43,244 nt of DNA, from assembly GCA_018883985.1 (NCBI GenBank), contig JAHLFA010000118.1, positions 1 to 43,244 on the forward strand, written 5' to 3'. The translations under genes and the position numbers were made by a program. The DNA comes from Candidatus Ruminococcus intestinipullorum (lineage in GTDB: Bacteria; Bacillota; Clostridia; Lachnospirales; Lachnospiraceae). Position 1 is the first letter of the stretch; every line of letters begins with the position of its first letter. The notes beneath the pieces are model-generated. The model saw nothing but the letters and a program-made list of their open reading frames with translations. It did no database searches and had not been told where the DNA came from. Of the stretch, positions 1 through 7,515 are shown piece after piece.

Positions 1-61
1 AAAATTGGCACTTGGAGGTTTTTTTGCCATGCGCAAAATTAGTAAAGTTTACATAAAACAT
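1..61 (-). CDS. possible start of a gene cut by the window edge
   Basis: Reading leftwards, GGAGG (positions 73-69) is followed after 7 nt by an ATG at 61-59, and about 20 codons stay open to the window edge. The peptide would begin MFYVNFTNFAHGKKTSKCQF. I do not recognise it. A good ribosome-binding site with correct spacing is the only positive evidence, and 20 open codons can occur by chance. The AGGT and T-rich bases near 14-25 also mirror those at 62-75, so the stretch could instead be a long-looped inverted repeat. Confidence 0.3.
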   Translation of the reverse strand, partial: MFYVNFTNFAHGKKTSKCQF

Positions 62-130
62 AAAAATACCTCCAAACGCAACAATGGAGCGGGATTTATA
101 AAATCCCACCCCAACTATTGACTTAGAACC

Positions 131-166
131 AAGAAAAACCCCAGAAACGTGATGTTTCTGAGGTTT
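131..166 (-). terminator. intrinsic terminator after rpsI
   Basis: On the minus strand a 13-bp stem (arms 136-148 and 154-166, one slip, loop of 5 nt) is followed by a run of T (134-138 on the complement). It lies 47 nt downstream of the rpsI stop and ends the rplM-rpsI transcript. Bases 91-107 form another short palindrome (GGGATTT/AAATCCC) without a T run, of unknown role. Confidence 0.85.
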
Positions 167-212
167 ATCTGCATTTTCATATTCTCTACGATTATCTCTT
201 GCATAACTAAGA

Positions 213-605
213 TTAACGTTTGCTGAACTGAGGTGCTCTACGAGCTGCTTTAAGTCCGTATTTCTTACGTTCTTTCATTCTTGGATCACGTGTCAAGTAT
301 CCAGCTGCTTTCAATACTGGTCTGTAATCAGCATCTGCTTCAAGAAGTGCTCTTGAAATACCGTGACGGATTGCTCCAGCCTGTCCTGTGTATCCACCAC
401 CATGTACATTTACGATTACATCAAATTTATCTGTTGTTCCTGTAGCTACAAGTGGCTGACGAACAACTACTTTCAATGTTTCTAAACCAAGATATTCATC
501 GATATCTCTTTTATTTATTGTGATTTTTCCTGTTCCAGGTACAAGATATACTCTTGCGATAGATTTTTTTCTTCTTCCTGTTCCGTAATATTTTGCGTTA
601 GCCAA
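213..605 (-). CDS. rpsI: 30S ribosomal protein S9
   Basis: Encodes S9 of the small ribosomal subunit, whose C-terminal tail reaches the P-site tRNA. The 130-aa product matches the usual bacterial length. It starts [20 protein letters not shown], has the central [15 protein letters not shown] segment, and ends with the basic tail RRAPQFSKR, all hallmarks of the family. The ATG at 605 is preceded by AAAGGAGG. It is the second gene of the rplM-rpsI operon (26-nt gap), the standard bacterial order, and is followed by a terminator. Confidence 0.98.
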   Translation of the reverse strand: MANAKYYGTGRRKKSIARVYLVPGTGKITINKRDIDEYLGLETLKVVVRQPLVATGTTDKFDVIVNVHGGGYTGQAGAIRHGISRALLEADADYRPVLKAAGYLTRDPRMKERKKYGLKAARRAPQFSKR

Positions 606-631
606 TGTAATATCCTCCTTTCAACCTTTCC

Positions 632-1060
632 TTAAAATGTTAGTACTTCTGGTTTCTGAGCTTGATTTTGATGCTCTGGTCCAGCATATACATGAAGTTT
701 TTTAATCATAGATCTTCCCAAAGGTCCTTTTGGAAGCATTCCCTTAACAGCTAGCTCAATTACCTTCTCTGGCTTCTTAGCAAGCATCTCTGCTAATGTT
801 GTTTCTTTCATTCCACCTACATAATCAGAGTGATTGTAGTAGATTTTCTGTAACATCTTCTTACCTGTTACTTTGATTTTTTCAGCATTTACAACGATAA
901 CATAATCACCAGCATCAATGTGTGGTGTATATTCTGGTTTATTCTTTCCTCTTAATACTTTAGCGATTTCTGAAGTAAGACGTCCCAATGTACATCCTTC
1001 AGCATCAACTACATACCATTTTCTTTCAATCTTCTCTGGATTTGGCATATAAGTTTTCAT
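632..1060 (-). CDS. rplM: 50S ribosomal protein L13
   Basis: Encodes L13 of the large ribosomal subunit, an early assembly protein. The product has 142 aa, the normal length, and shows [14 protein letters not shown] near the N-terminus, [16 protein letters not shown], and MLPKGPLGR towards the C-terminus. An upstream in-frame ATG at 1090 would add 10 residues. The ATG at 1060 is preferred because GTAGGAGG (1075-1068) sits 7 nt before it and because family members begin MKTYMP. First gene of the rplM-rpsI operon, with a strong promoter at 1173-1201 and a leader of about 105 nt. Confidence 0.97.
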   Translation of the reverse strand: MKTYMPNPEKIERKWYVVDAEGCTLGRLTSEIAKVLRGKNKPEYTPHIDAGDYVIVVNAEKIKVTGKKMLQKIYYNHSDYVGGMKETTLAEMLAKKPEKVIELAVKGMLPKGPLGRSMIKKLHVYAGPEHQNQAQKPEVLTF

Positions 1061-1166
1061 GAGTATTCCTCCTACTTGATTTATTATCATAGATTACTTT
1101 AACTCTTCTATATGAAATCAGTCTACCCCGGGGCTTTGGTGTACACTGTTTCTCCTTTTATCATGC
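1061..1166 (-). promoter_or_regulatory. rplM leader RNA, possible L13 autoregulatory leader
   Basis: The predicted transcript start near 1166 leaves about 105 nt before rplM. The leader contains the self-complementary CCCCGGGG (1127-1134 region) flanked by CAGT and ACTG, so it can form a stem. Firmicute rplM operons are known to carry an L13 leader that mediates feedback control. Position and length fit, but I cannot match the family consensus by eye, so this is inference from context. Confidence 0.35.
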
Positions 1167-1172
1167 TGTAAT

Positions 1173-1201
1173 ATTATATTACTTTCAACCACTATTGTCA
1201 A
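1173..1201 (-). promoter_or_regulatory. sigma-A promoter of rplM-rpsI
   Basis: The minus strand reads TTGACA (1201-1196), a 17-nt spacer, and TATAAT (1178-1173), a perfect match to the vegetative consensus. This fits a highly expressed ribosomal protein operon. Confidence 0.93.
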
Positions 1202-1269
1202 TGATTTTTTCAGGAATATAGCTGCTGTTTCTCTCGCTATTACTGCAATACAATTTGTATGTTTTATGT

Positions 1270-1275
1270 TATAAT
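1270..1275 (+). promoter_or_regulatory. -10 box of the GH13 gene
   Basis: TATAAT lies 37 nt before the ATG at 1312. At 17-nt spacing the -35 region reads AATACA (1247-1252), which matches only the last three consensus bases. The promoter diverges from that of rplM, and the -35 regions are about 45 bp apart. Confidence 0.55.
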
Positions 1276-1311
1276 TTAGTTATTACATTATGCAAAAGGA
1301 AGGTGTATTCT

Positions 1312-2634
1312 ATGTGGGCTTATAACGAAACATTTTACCAAATTTATCCCCTTGGATTCTGTGATGCTCCTGCTTTGAATGATGGAAACATCACCTCTAG
1401 AATTTTGAAGGTCAATACATGGTGTGATTACTTTCAACAATTAGGAATTGGTGCTGTTCTATTCAATCCATTATTTGAATCCGATGCTCATGGGTATGAT
1501 ACTCGCAATTTCCAAAAAATTGACTGTAGACTTGGTACAAATGAGGATTTCATCAATGTTTGCAACACCTTACATAAGAATCATATCAAGGTTGTACTTG
1601 ATGGGGTATTTCATCATGTAGGAAGAGGATTTTGGGCATTTCAAGACGTATTAGAGAAGAAATGGGAGTCACCTTATAAAGACTGGTTCTTTATTCATTT
1701 TGATGGAAATAGTTCTTACAATGATGGTTTTTGGTATGAAGGCTGGGAGGGTCATTTTGAACTTGTAAAACTAAACTTAAGAAATCCAGATGTTCGAAAG
1801 TATTTACTAGATTGTGTGAAATTTTGGATTGATACATTTGATATTGATGGATTACGTCTAGATGTGGCTTATAGTTTAGACCACGATTTCCTACAAGAAT
1901 TACGTCAATTTTGCTCCAGCCAAAAGTGTGATTTCATTTTAATTGGAGAAGTGTTATTTGGGGATTACAATAATATTGTCAATGAACATATGCTGCACAG
2001 TTGTACAAATTATGAATGTTATAAGGGACTTTATTCTAGTTTTAATAGTATGAATTTATTTGAAATTGCACATTCTCTAAACCGTCAATATGGGCCTGAA
2101 AACTGGACACTATATAAGGGAAAACATTTAATGAATTTTGTGGATAATCATGACGTAACTCGAATTTCAAGCATGTTAACAAATCCTCAGCATTTACCAC
2201 TCATTTATGGACTTTTATTTTCAATACCCGGAATTCCTTGTATTTATTATGGAAGTGAATGGGGTGTGGAGGGTATCAAAGCCCCTGATAATGACTACGC
2301 ATTACGTCCAGCCTTTAGTCGACCTTGTCCAAATGCATTGACTCATTTTATTGGTAATTTGATTTCTATTCATCAAAATAACGAGGTTTTTGCTTTTGGG
2401 GATTATCAAAATATTATGATTACAAATCATCAACTGATTTTTAGAAGAAGTTTAAATAACGATGAGATTTTTGTTCTTGTGAATGCTGGAGATTATGCTT
2501 TTAATGTACAAAATGAGAATTTGCACGGAACATTTTTTAGCTTGTTAGCCGATACACCTGAGAAAATACTCACTTTGTCTGAGGCATTTCAAATGGAACC
2601 ATATTCTATTTATTATCTAAAACTTATTTCATAA
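1312..2634 (+). CDS. GH13 alpha-amylase family glycosidase (cyclomaltodextrinase-like core)
   Basis: A cytoplasmic alpha-glucan hydrolase; no signal peptide is visible. The 440-aa product covers only a TIM barrel and a short beta C-terminal domain. Family motifs are present: DGVFHHVG (residues 97-104), GLRLDVA with the nucleophile Asp184, GEVLFGD with the acid/base Glu213, and FVDNHD with Asp281. The ATG at 1312 is chosen over the in-frame one at 1255 because AAGGAAGG precedes it and the earlier ATG lies at the promoter. Neopullulanases and cyclomaltodextrinases usually carry an extra N-terminal domain that is missing here, so the exact substrate (maltodextrin, pullulan or cyclodextrin) is uncertain. 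Single-gene transcription unit between rplM and tyrS, ending at a shared hairpin. Confidence 0.85.
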   Translation: MWAYNETFYQIYPLGFCDAPALNDGNITSRILKVNTWCDYFQQLGIGAVLFNPLFESDAHGYDTRNFQKIDCRLGTNEDFINVCNTLHKNHIKVVLDGVFHHVGRGFWAFQDVLEKKWESPYKDWFFIHFDGNSSYNDGFWYEGWEGHFELVKLNLRNPDVRKYLLDCVKFWIDTFDIDGLRLDVAYSLDHDFLQELRQFCSSQKCDFILIGEVLFGDYNNIVNEHMLHSCTNYECYKGLYSSFNSMNLFEIAHSLNRQYGPENWTLYKGKHLMNFVDNHDVTRISSMLTNPQHLPLIYGLLFSIPGIPCIYYGSEWGVEGIKAPDNDYALRPAFSRPCPNALTHFIGNLISIHQNNEVFAFGDYQNIMITNHQLIFRRSLNNDEIFVLVNAGDYAFNVQNENLHGTFFSLLADTPEKILTLSEAFQMEPYSIYYLKLIS

Positions 2635-2637
2635 TAA

Positions 2638-2672
2638 GAAAGGGAAGCATGTACGACACATACTTCCCTTTC
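2638..2672. terminator. hairpin shared by the convergent GH13 gene and tyrS
   Basis: GAAAGGGAAG...CTTCCCTTTC forms a stem of about 14 bp (arms 2638-2652 and 2656-2672). It sits 3 nt after the GH13 stop and 13 nt after the tyrS stop. Both flanks are AT-rich (TTCTTATT on the minus side), so it probably ends transcription in both directions. Confidence 0.75.
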
Positions 2673-2685
2673 CTATATTACTATT

Positions 2686-3909
2686 CTATTTAAGAACAAT
2701 TTTACGGAAATTTTTCTTTCCTTTCTTTAATATAACCCCTTCTTCTCCAAAACTATCGATTGAAAATTTTGTTGAGATATCATCTACTTTATTTCCATCA
2801 ACAGAAATACCACCTTGCTGAACTGCACGTCTTGCTTCTGACTTAGAAGGAACCAATCCACTCTTTAATAAAAGTGTTAAAATATCGATTTCTCCATCTT
2901 GAAAATCTTCTGCTGTAACTTCTGCTGTTGGCATCTGTGCTGCATTTCCTTGACTAAATAATGCTCTTGCACTTTCCTGAGCCTTTTTAGCTTCCTCTTC
3001 TCCATGAACAAGTGTTGTAAGCTCATATGCTAGAATTTCTTTTGCTGTATTTAGCTGTGCACCTTCCCAGCTATCCATTTTATTAATTTCTTCTAGTGGT
3101 AGGAATGTGAGCATGCGAATGCATTTCAACACATCAGCATCGGCAACATTTCTCCAATATTGATAGAAATCAAACGGAGAAGTTTTGTTAGGATCAAGCC
3201 ATACAGCTCCTGATTGAGTTTTTCCCATCTTTTTCCCTTCAGAATTCAAGAGCAATGTAATAGTCATTGCACTCGCATCCTTTCCAAGTTTACGTCTGAT
3301 TAACTCAGTCCCTGCTAGCATATTGCTCCACTGATCATCTCCTCCGAACTGAAGATTACATCCATATTTTTGATACAATGCATAAAAGTCATATGCTTGC
3401 ATAATCATATAATTAAATTCTAAAAAGCTAAGTCCTCTCTCCATTCTCTGCTTATAGCACTCTGCACTAAGCATACGGTTTACACTAAAGTGAGCCCCTA
3501 CTTCACGAAGTAAATCTACATAATTCAAATCCAATAACCAATCTGCATTATTTACCATCAATGCTTTTCCATCTGAAAAATCAATGAATTTACTCATTTG
3601 TTCTTTAAAACAGTCACAATTATGTTGAATTTGCTCTGGTGTCATCATGGAACGCATATCTGTACGTCCTGATGGATCCCCAATATAACCTGTACCGCCT
3701 CCAATTAATGCAATCGGCTTATTTCCAGCCATTTGAAGACGTTTCATTAAACATAAAGCCATGAAGTGTCCTACATGCAAACTATCCGCTGTTGGATCAA
3801 AACCAATATAAAATGTCGCCTTTCCATTGTTTATTAAATCTGCAATCAATTCCTCGTCCGTTACCTGTGCAATTAACCCTCTTGCCTTCAACTCATCATA
3901 CATCTTCAT
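2686..3909 (-). CDS. tyrS: tyrosyl-tRNA synthetase
   Basis: Charges tRNA-Tyr with tyrosine in the cytoplasm. The 407-aa product is the usual class I TyrRS length. Visible are the HIGH-type signature HVGH (residues 45-48), the KMSKS-type KMGKT (227-231), DDQW in the tyrosine site region, and a C-terminal S4 RNA-binding domain ([18 protein letters not shown]). Of the clustered possible starts, the ATG at 3909 is taken because GGAAGG lies 8 nt upstream. Expression is expected to respond to uncharged tRNA-Tyr through the T-box leader at 4003-4292. Confidence 0.97.
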   Translation of the reverse strand: MKMYDELKARGLIAQVTDEELIADLINNGKATFYIGFDPTADSLHVGHFMALCLMKRLQMAGNKPIALIGGGTGYIGDPSGRTDMRSMMTPEQIQHNCDCFKEQMSKFIDFSDGKALMVNNADWLLDLNYVDLLREVGAHFSVNRMLSAECYKQRMERGLSFLEFNYMIMQAYDFYALYQKYGCNLQFGGDDQWSNMLAGTELIRRKLGKDASAMTITLLLNSEGKKMGKTQSGAVWLDPNKTSPFDFYQYWRNVADADVLKCIRMLTFLPLEEINKMDSWEGAQLNTAKEILAYELTTLVHGEEEAKKAQESARALFSQGNAAQMPTAEVTAEDFQDGEIDILTLLLKSGLVPSKSEARRAVQQGGISVDGNKVDDISTKFSIDSFGEEGVILKKGKKNFRKIVLK

Positions 3910-3952
3910 ATTCTTTTCCTTCCTTTCTACCTCCATTTAGGGACAGGGTGAC

Positions 3953-4002
3953 TTTTAATTGGGGACGTAGTAAAATCAGTTTTACTACGTCCCCAATTAA
4001 AA
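3953..4002. repeat. 23-bp perfect palindrome, REP/MITE-like, in the tyrS leader
   Basis: The arms 3953-3975 and 3980-4002 are perfect reverse complements of 23 bp, separated by the 4-nt loop TCAG. Each arm contains GGGGACGTAGTAAAA or its complement. The element abuts the T-box terminator, so the terminator T tract merges with its outer arm, and it ends 43 nt before the tyrS start. An adjacent GGGACAGGGTGAC (3940-3952) may be part of the same unit. Such GGGGAC-headed palindromes resemble the extragenic repeats mobilised by Y1-type (RAYT) transposases, but I see no second copy in this window, so that origin is inference. Confidence 0.75.
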
Positions 4003-4292
4003 AGAGCCATCATCCAAAAGGACGAGGGCTCTTGAAACTCGTGGTACCACCTTTTTTTACAGACAGTTCGCACTATCTGCCTCTATGGGTAAATTCTGCA
4101 CTTTAAAATGCATCTCTACGCCGTGCGATAACGTGCACTACTCCGTCACAGCCTACTTGCTCTATGCTTTCAGTGTAAAGCTCCAAGATGTATTCGTATA
4201 AAAACCTATCATGTGTCTCTCATCAACCGACTACTTTCTGTTTTCTCTGCTCTTATACTACTTGTTCTTTTCATTGCCTGTATCTTATTCTT
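4003..4292 (-). promoter_or_regulatory. T-box riboswitch leader of tyrS
   Basis: The minus strand carries the conserved T-box sequence GGTGGTACCACGAG (about 4052-4039). It is followed by a terminator with outer stem AGAGCC/GGCTCT (4032-4027 with 4008-4003), a long inner stem, a TTTT loop and a T run. CACGAG of the T-box can pair with CTCGT in the 5' arm of the terminator to make the antiterminator. A tyrosine codon UAC within GAATACATC (4192-4190) is the likely specifier. Uncharged tRNA-Tyr should stabilise readthrough into tyrS. The 5' limit is inferred from the promoter. Specifier assignment is by position and context, not by a full stem I fold. Confidence 0.93.
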
Positions 4293-4298
4293 TCAAAA

Positions 4299-4327
4299 AG
4301 AATATCGTATTCTCATTTTTTTGTCAA
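4299..4327 (-). promoter_or_regulatory. promoter of the tyrS T-box transcript
   Basis: The minus strand reads TTGACA (4327-4322), a 17-nt spacer, then TATTCT (4304-4299), which matches four of six -10 positions. It lies only 8 bp below the cutC stop. Confidence 0.75.
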
Positions 4328-4334
4328 GTAACCC

Positions 4335-5081
4335 TTATACTAGCTCTTCTAATACTTGTGCTGCCAGTTTTATGTTTTCTGATGAGGTCTGCCAAATCTC
4401 AAATTCACTAAATCCAGGAATTCCCATTGGTACTCCCTCTCTTCTGAACTGCATTTTACTATCTACGACAATCTTACCAGACATATGATATGAAGTTCCT
4501 TTTGTATAAGGAATTAGTTTCTTAATTACTTCTGGGTTAATCCCTGCCCCTGACAGAATTTCAATTCTTCCTTTGCTTTTTTCTATTAGATCGGCTATCA
4601 ACTCTCGACCATCCCAAGCTGAACTTTTCTGTCCACTTGTAAGAATTGTATCAATTCCCAATTCGATTGCTTTTTCCATAGTTTCATATGGGTCTTTACA
4701 AACATCAAATGCCCGATGCAATGTAACTTTCATATCCTTTGCATCTTCCTTAAGATACTTCATTTGCTCCATATTGAGTGTTCCATCTGGATTTAAAATT
4801 CCAATCACAATTCCATCAGCTCCCAATTTCTGGAACATTTTTACTTCAGATCTTAATACTTGGAATTCATAATTATCGTAACAAAAATCTCCAAATCTTG
4901 GACGCAACAATGCACGAACCTCTAAATTTGTATGCTCTTTCACTTGCTCATATAAGGCTTGACTTGGCGATGTTCCACCAATCACTAAATTGGAGCATAG
5001 CTCAAGTCTTGTTGCACCGCCTTTTTGTGCTTCAATTGCAGATTGTACACTATCTACGCATGTTTCCAGTACATATTTCAT
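4335..5081 (-). CDS. cutC: CutC family protein
   Basis: A cytoplasmic TIM-barrel protein of the CutC family, historically linked to copper homeostasis although the biochemical role is unsettled. The 248-aa length is typical. Family features include the N-terminal ETCVDSVQSAIEAQKGGATR, then ELCSNLVIGGTSPS, and VTLHRAFDVCKD in the middle. The start at 5081 is chosen because AAAGGAG precedes it; the longer in-frame start at 5144 would overlap nagB. It follows nagB by 25 nt and is co-transcribed with it, which hints at a role in sugar metabolism rather than copper. That last point is inference. Confidence 0.9.
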   Translation of the reverse strand: MKYVLETCVDSVQSAIEAQKGGATRLELCSNLVIGGTSPSQALYEQVKEHTNLEVRALLRPRFGDFCYDNYEFQVLRSEVKMFQKLGADGIVIGILNPDGTLNMEQMKYLKEDAKDMKVTLHRAFDVCKDPYETMEKAIELGIDTILTSGQKSSAWDGRELIADLIEKSKGRIEILSGAGINPEVIKKLIPYTKGTSYHMSGKIVVDSKMQFRREGVPMGIPGFSEFEIWQTSSENIKLAAQVLEELV

Positions 5082-5106
5082 GTTTATTACTCCTTTATTA
5101 TAGCAA

Positions 5107-5838
5107 CTATTCTGGAATCTTAGATAAAGCTGCTTTATCAGCAATCAATGTTACATCATTATGCATTTGTAATATAGATGCAGGTACCATAGGTGTCACA
5201 GGTCCAAAGAAAGCATCTCTTACGATATCTGCCTTATCTTCTCCACTTACAATAATCAAAATTTTCTTTGCCTGCATAATTGTTCGGATTCCCATCGTAT
5301 ATGCCTGTCTTGGAACTTCTTCTATAGAATCAAAAAAGCGTTTATTAGCCTCAATTGTTCTCTCTGCCAAATCAACGCAATGAGTATCCTTTTCAAATAC
5401 TTCACAAGGCTCATTAAATCCGATATGTCCATTATGTCCTAAGCCCAAAAGTTGTAAATCCACGCCTCCCAAAGACTGAATCAATTGTTCATAACGTGCA
5501 CATTCCTTCTTGGCATCTGGTTCCATACCGTTTGGCAAATGGATGTTATCTTCTTCTATATTTACATGATGAAATAAATGTTGATGCATAAAATGGTAGT
5601 AACTTTGTTCATTCGTACGTTCTAACCCTTTGTATTCATCTAAATTCACAGTTTTTACCTTTGCAAAATCTAAATCCCCTTTTTTATACCACTCTACTAA
5701 CTGTTCATAAGTACCAATTGGTGTCGAACCTGTCGCCAACCCTAACACACAATCTGGCTTCATAATTACCTGTGCAGATAAAATATTAGCTGCCTTTCTA
5801 CTCATATCCTTGTAATCTTCCGCTTTATAAATAATCAT
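5107..5838 (-). CDS. nagB: glucosamine-6-phosphate deaminase
   Basis: Converts glucosamine-6-phosphate to fructose-6-phosphate and ammonia, feeding amino sugars into glycolysis. The 243-aa length is standard. Visible are LATGSTP (residues 34-40) for phosphate binding, NLDEYKGL with Asp67, and GLGHNGHIGFNEP (132-144) carrying the catalytic Asp/His/Glu region. A GGAGG lies 7-8 nt before the ATG at 5838. First gene of nagB-cutC under its own promoter. No nagA is present nearby. Confidence 0.97.
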   Translation of the reverse strand: MIIYKAEDYKDMSRKAANILSAQVIMKPDCVLGLATGSTPIGTYEQLVEWYKKGDLDFAKVKTVNLDEYKGLERTNEQSYYHFMHQHLFHHVNIEEDNIHLPNGMEPDAKKECARYEQLIQSLGGVDLQLLGLGHNGHIGFNEPCEVFEKDTHCVDLAERTIEANKRFFDSIEEVPRQAYTMGIRTIMQAKKILIIVSGEDKADIVRDAFFGPVTPMVPASILQMHNDVTLIADKAALSKIPE

Positions 5839-5895
5839 TATAATTTCCTCCTATACGTATACATACCTTTGCAAGCATTGCTTCTTTGTCGTTTT

Positions 5896-5924
5896 ATTAT
5901 ATAATGTCCTGTTTTTTTTCACAA
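5896..5924 (-). promoter_or_regulatory. promoter of nagB-cutC
   Basis: The minus strand reads TTGTGA (5924-5919), a 17-nt spacer and a perfect TATAAT (5901-5896). The promoter sits just outside the truA stop codon, so nagB is not dependent on the ecf-truA transcript. Confidence 0.8.
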
Positions 5925-5934
5925 CCTTATTTTT

Positions 5935-6672
5935 CTATTGATAAGAAATCTGTACTAGAAACAAGCCCTGTGGCGGGGCTGTAACCCCTGCTGCTTTTCG
6001 ATTCTTTGCCTCTAACATCTCCTGTATCTGCTCTGGGGCATAAAATCCTCGACCTACACGAACCAAAGTTCCTACAATAATACGAACCATATTGTATAAA
6101 AATCCGTTTCCCTCTATACGAATTATAAGTTCATCGTCCTCTTTCTCCACTTCCAAAGAGTAAATCGTTCTCACTGTATTTTCAACTTCAGAACGTACAT
6201 TACAGAAGCTTACAAAATCATGAGTTCCCACAAAATAATTTGCAGCCTCTTTCATCTTCTCTACATCCAAATCAAATGAAACAAAATAATGTGTAAGTCT
6301 TCTCGTGGGATCTGGTATTTTTGCATTTTGAATACGATATTCATACGTCTTTTTAGACTCACAATATCTTGGGTGCCAATGTAATGGCACTTCTTCCGAC
6401 TTTACAATCACAATATCTTCAGGCATCTTTTGATTCAAAGCATAAGAAAATTTGTCTGCTGGAATAGAAGAGTTTGTATCAAATACAGCAACATTTCCTA
6501 AGGCGTGTACACCTGAATCTGTACGACTTGCTCCAATTACAACAATATCTTCTCCTGTAATCTTAGATAACTTCTGATTTAAGACCTCTTCAATTGTAAT
6601 TCCATTTGGTTGTATTTGCCATCCACAATAGTTTGTCCCATCGTAAGCAATTGTCAACTTAACCCTTTTCAT
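5935..6672 (-). CDS. truA: tRNA pseudouridine(38-40) synthase
   Basis: Isomerises uridines 38-40 in the anticodon arm of tRNAs. The 245-aa product has the family N-terminus KLTIAYDGTNYCGWQIQPN and the catalytic motif SRTDSGVHALGN with Asp52, plus FLYNMVRIIVGTLVRVG towards the C-terminus. Start at 6672, preceded by AAAAGGTAG. It is the last gene of ecfA1-ecfA2-ecfT-truA (18-nt gap to ecfT), the conserved Firmicute order, which normally continues into rplM-rpsI. Confidence 0.97.
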   Translation of the reverse strand: MKRVKLTIAYDGTNYCGWQIQPNGITIEEVLNQKLSKITGEDIVVIGASRTDSGVHALGNVAVFDTNSSIPADKFSYALNQKMPEDIVIVKSEEVPLHWHPRYCESKKTYEYRIQNAKIPDPTRRLTHYFVSFDLDVEKMKEAANYFVGTHDFVSFCNVRSEVENTVRTIYSLEVEKEDDELIIRIEGNGFLYNMVRIIVGTLVRVGRGFYAPEQIQEMLEAKNRKAAGVTAPPQGLFLVQISYQ

Positions 6673-6690
6673 CTCTGACTACCTTTTCCC

Positions 6691-7515
6691 TTAAAATACC
6701 CATATATGCAATGGAATCATTCTCCCAAGCACTACAATTGCAACCATATAAACTATCATAGCTGTATACGCTATATAATCTCTCTTTTGATAGCTCAAAG
6801 GCTTCATTTGTGTTCTGCCATCGCCTCCACGATAACACCTTGCTTCCATTGCCATCGCCAAATCATTTGCTCTACGAAAAGCTGATACAAATAATGGAAC
6901 AAGAATTGGCACCATTGCCTTTGCTCTCTGCAAAATATTTCCACTTTCCAAATCAGCCCCTCTAGCAATTTGTGCTTTCATAATCTTATCCGTTTCCTCT
7001 AGAAGTATTGGAATAAATCTCAATGCAATGGACATCATCATTGCCACTTCATGAACTGGCACTTTTATTTTATTTAGAGGGCGAAGAAGTTTTTCAATAC
7101 CATCTGTCAGGCTATTTGGGGTTGTTGTAAATGTCATAATAGAAGACCCCATAATTAAATAAATTAAACGTACTGCCATATAAACAGAAATTCTAACACC
7201 CTCTTCTGTAATCGTAAAAATCCAGAAACTTACTAGAATCTTACCTCCTCCATTTAAAAATAGATTAAATAAAACTGTAATACACAGTAGTACAACAATA
7301 GGTTTTAATCCTTTTACAATAAACTTAAACGGCACCTTACTCATCTTAATTACAGTAAATAAAAATAGAGTTGCAATTGCATAGCCTAAAACACTATTTT
7401 GTAGAAAAAGGGAGATTAAAAATAACAATGTACATACAAGTTTTACTCTAGGGTCTAATCTATGAATTATACTATTCGTTGGATAATATTGACCTATCGT
7501 TATATCTCGAATCAT
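6691..7515 (-). CDS. ecfT: ECF transporter transmembrane subunit EcfT
   Basis: The shared membrane subunit of the energy-coupling-factor vitamin importers; it links substrate-binding S components to the two EcfA ATPases. The 274-aa product has hydrophobic segments around residues 25-60, 65-90, 105-130 and near the C-terminus. Family signatures include DPRVKLV near residue 20 and coupling-helix-like ARGAD and ARCYRG motifs in the C-terminal half. Its ATG overlaps the ecfA2 stop by 4 nt, indicating translational coupling. Confidence 0.95.
   Translation of the reverse strand: MIRDITIGQYYPTNSIIHRLDPRVKLVCTLLFLISLFLQNSVLGYAIATLFLFTVIKMSKVPFKFIVKGLKPIVVLLCITVLFNLFLNGGGKILVSFWIFTITEEGVRISVYMAVRLIYLIMGSSIMTFTTTPNSLTDGIEKLLRPLNKIKVPVHEVAMMMSIALRFIPILLEETDKIMKAQIARGADLESGNILQRAKAMVPILVPLFVSAFRRANDLAMAMEARCYRGGDGRTQMKPLSYQKRDYIAYTAMIVYMVAIVVLGRMIPLHIWVF

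Noticed and set aside
91-107. GGGATTT/AAATCCC palindrome as a second terminator after rpsI
   Set aside because: Stem is only 7 bp with a 3-nt loop and no T run on either strand. It may equally lie in the leader of the possible gene at 1-61.
3792-4106. Plus-strand reading frame of 104 codons across the tyrS leader
   Set aside because: It runs antisense through tyrS, the palindrome and the T-box. It has no ribosome-binding site and its protein is low-complexity.
4778-5383. Plus-strand reading frame of 201 codons across cutC and nagB
   Set aside because: Antisense to two clearly identified genes, with no start signal and no recognisable domain.
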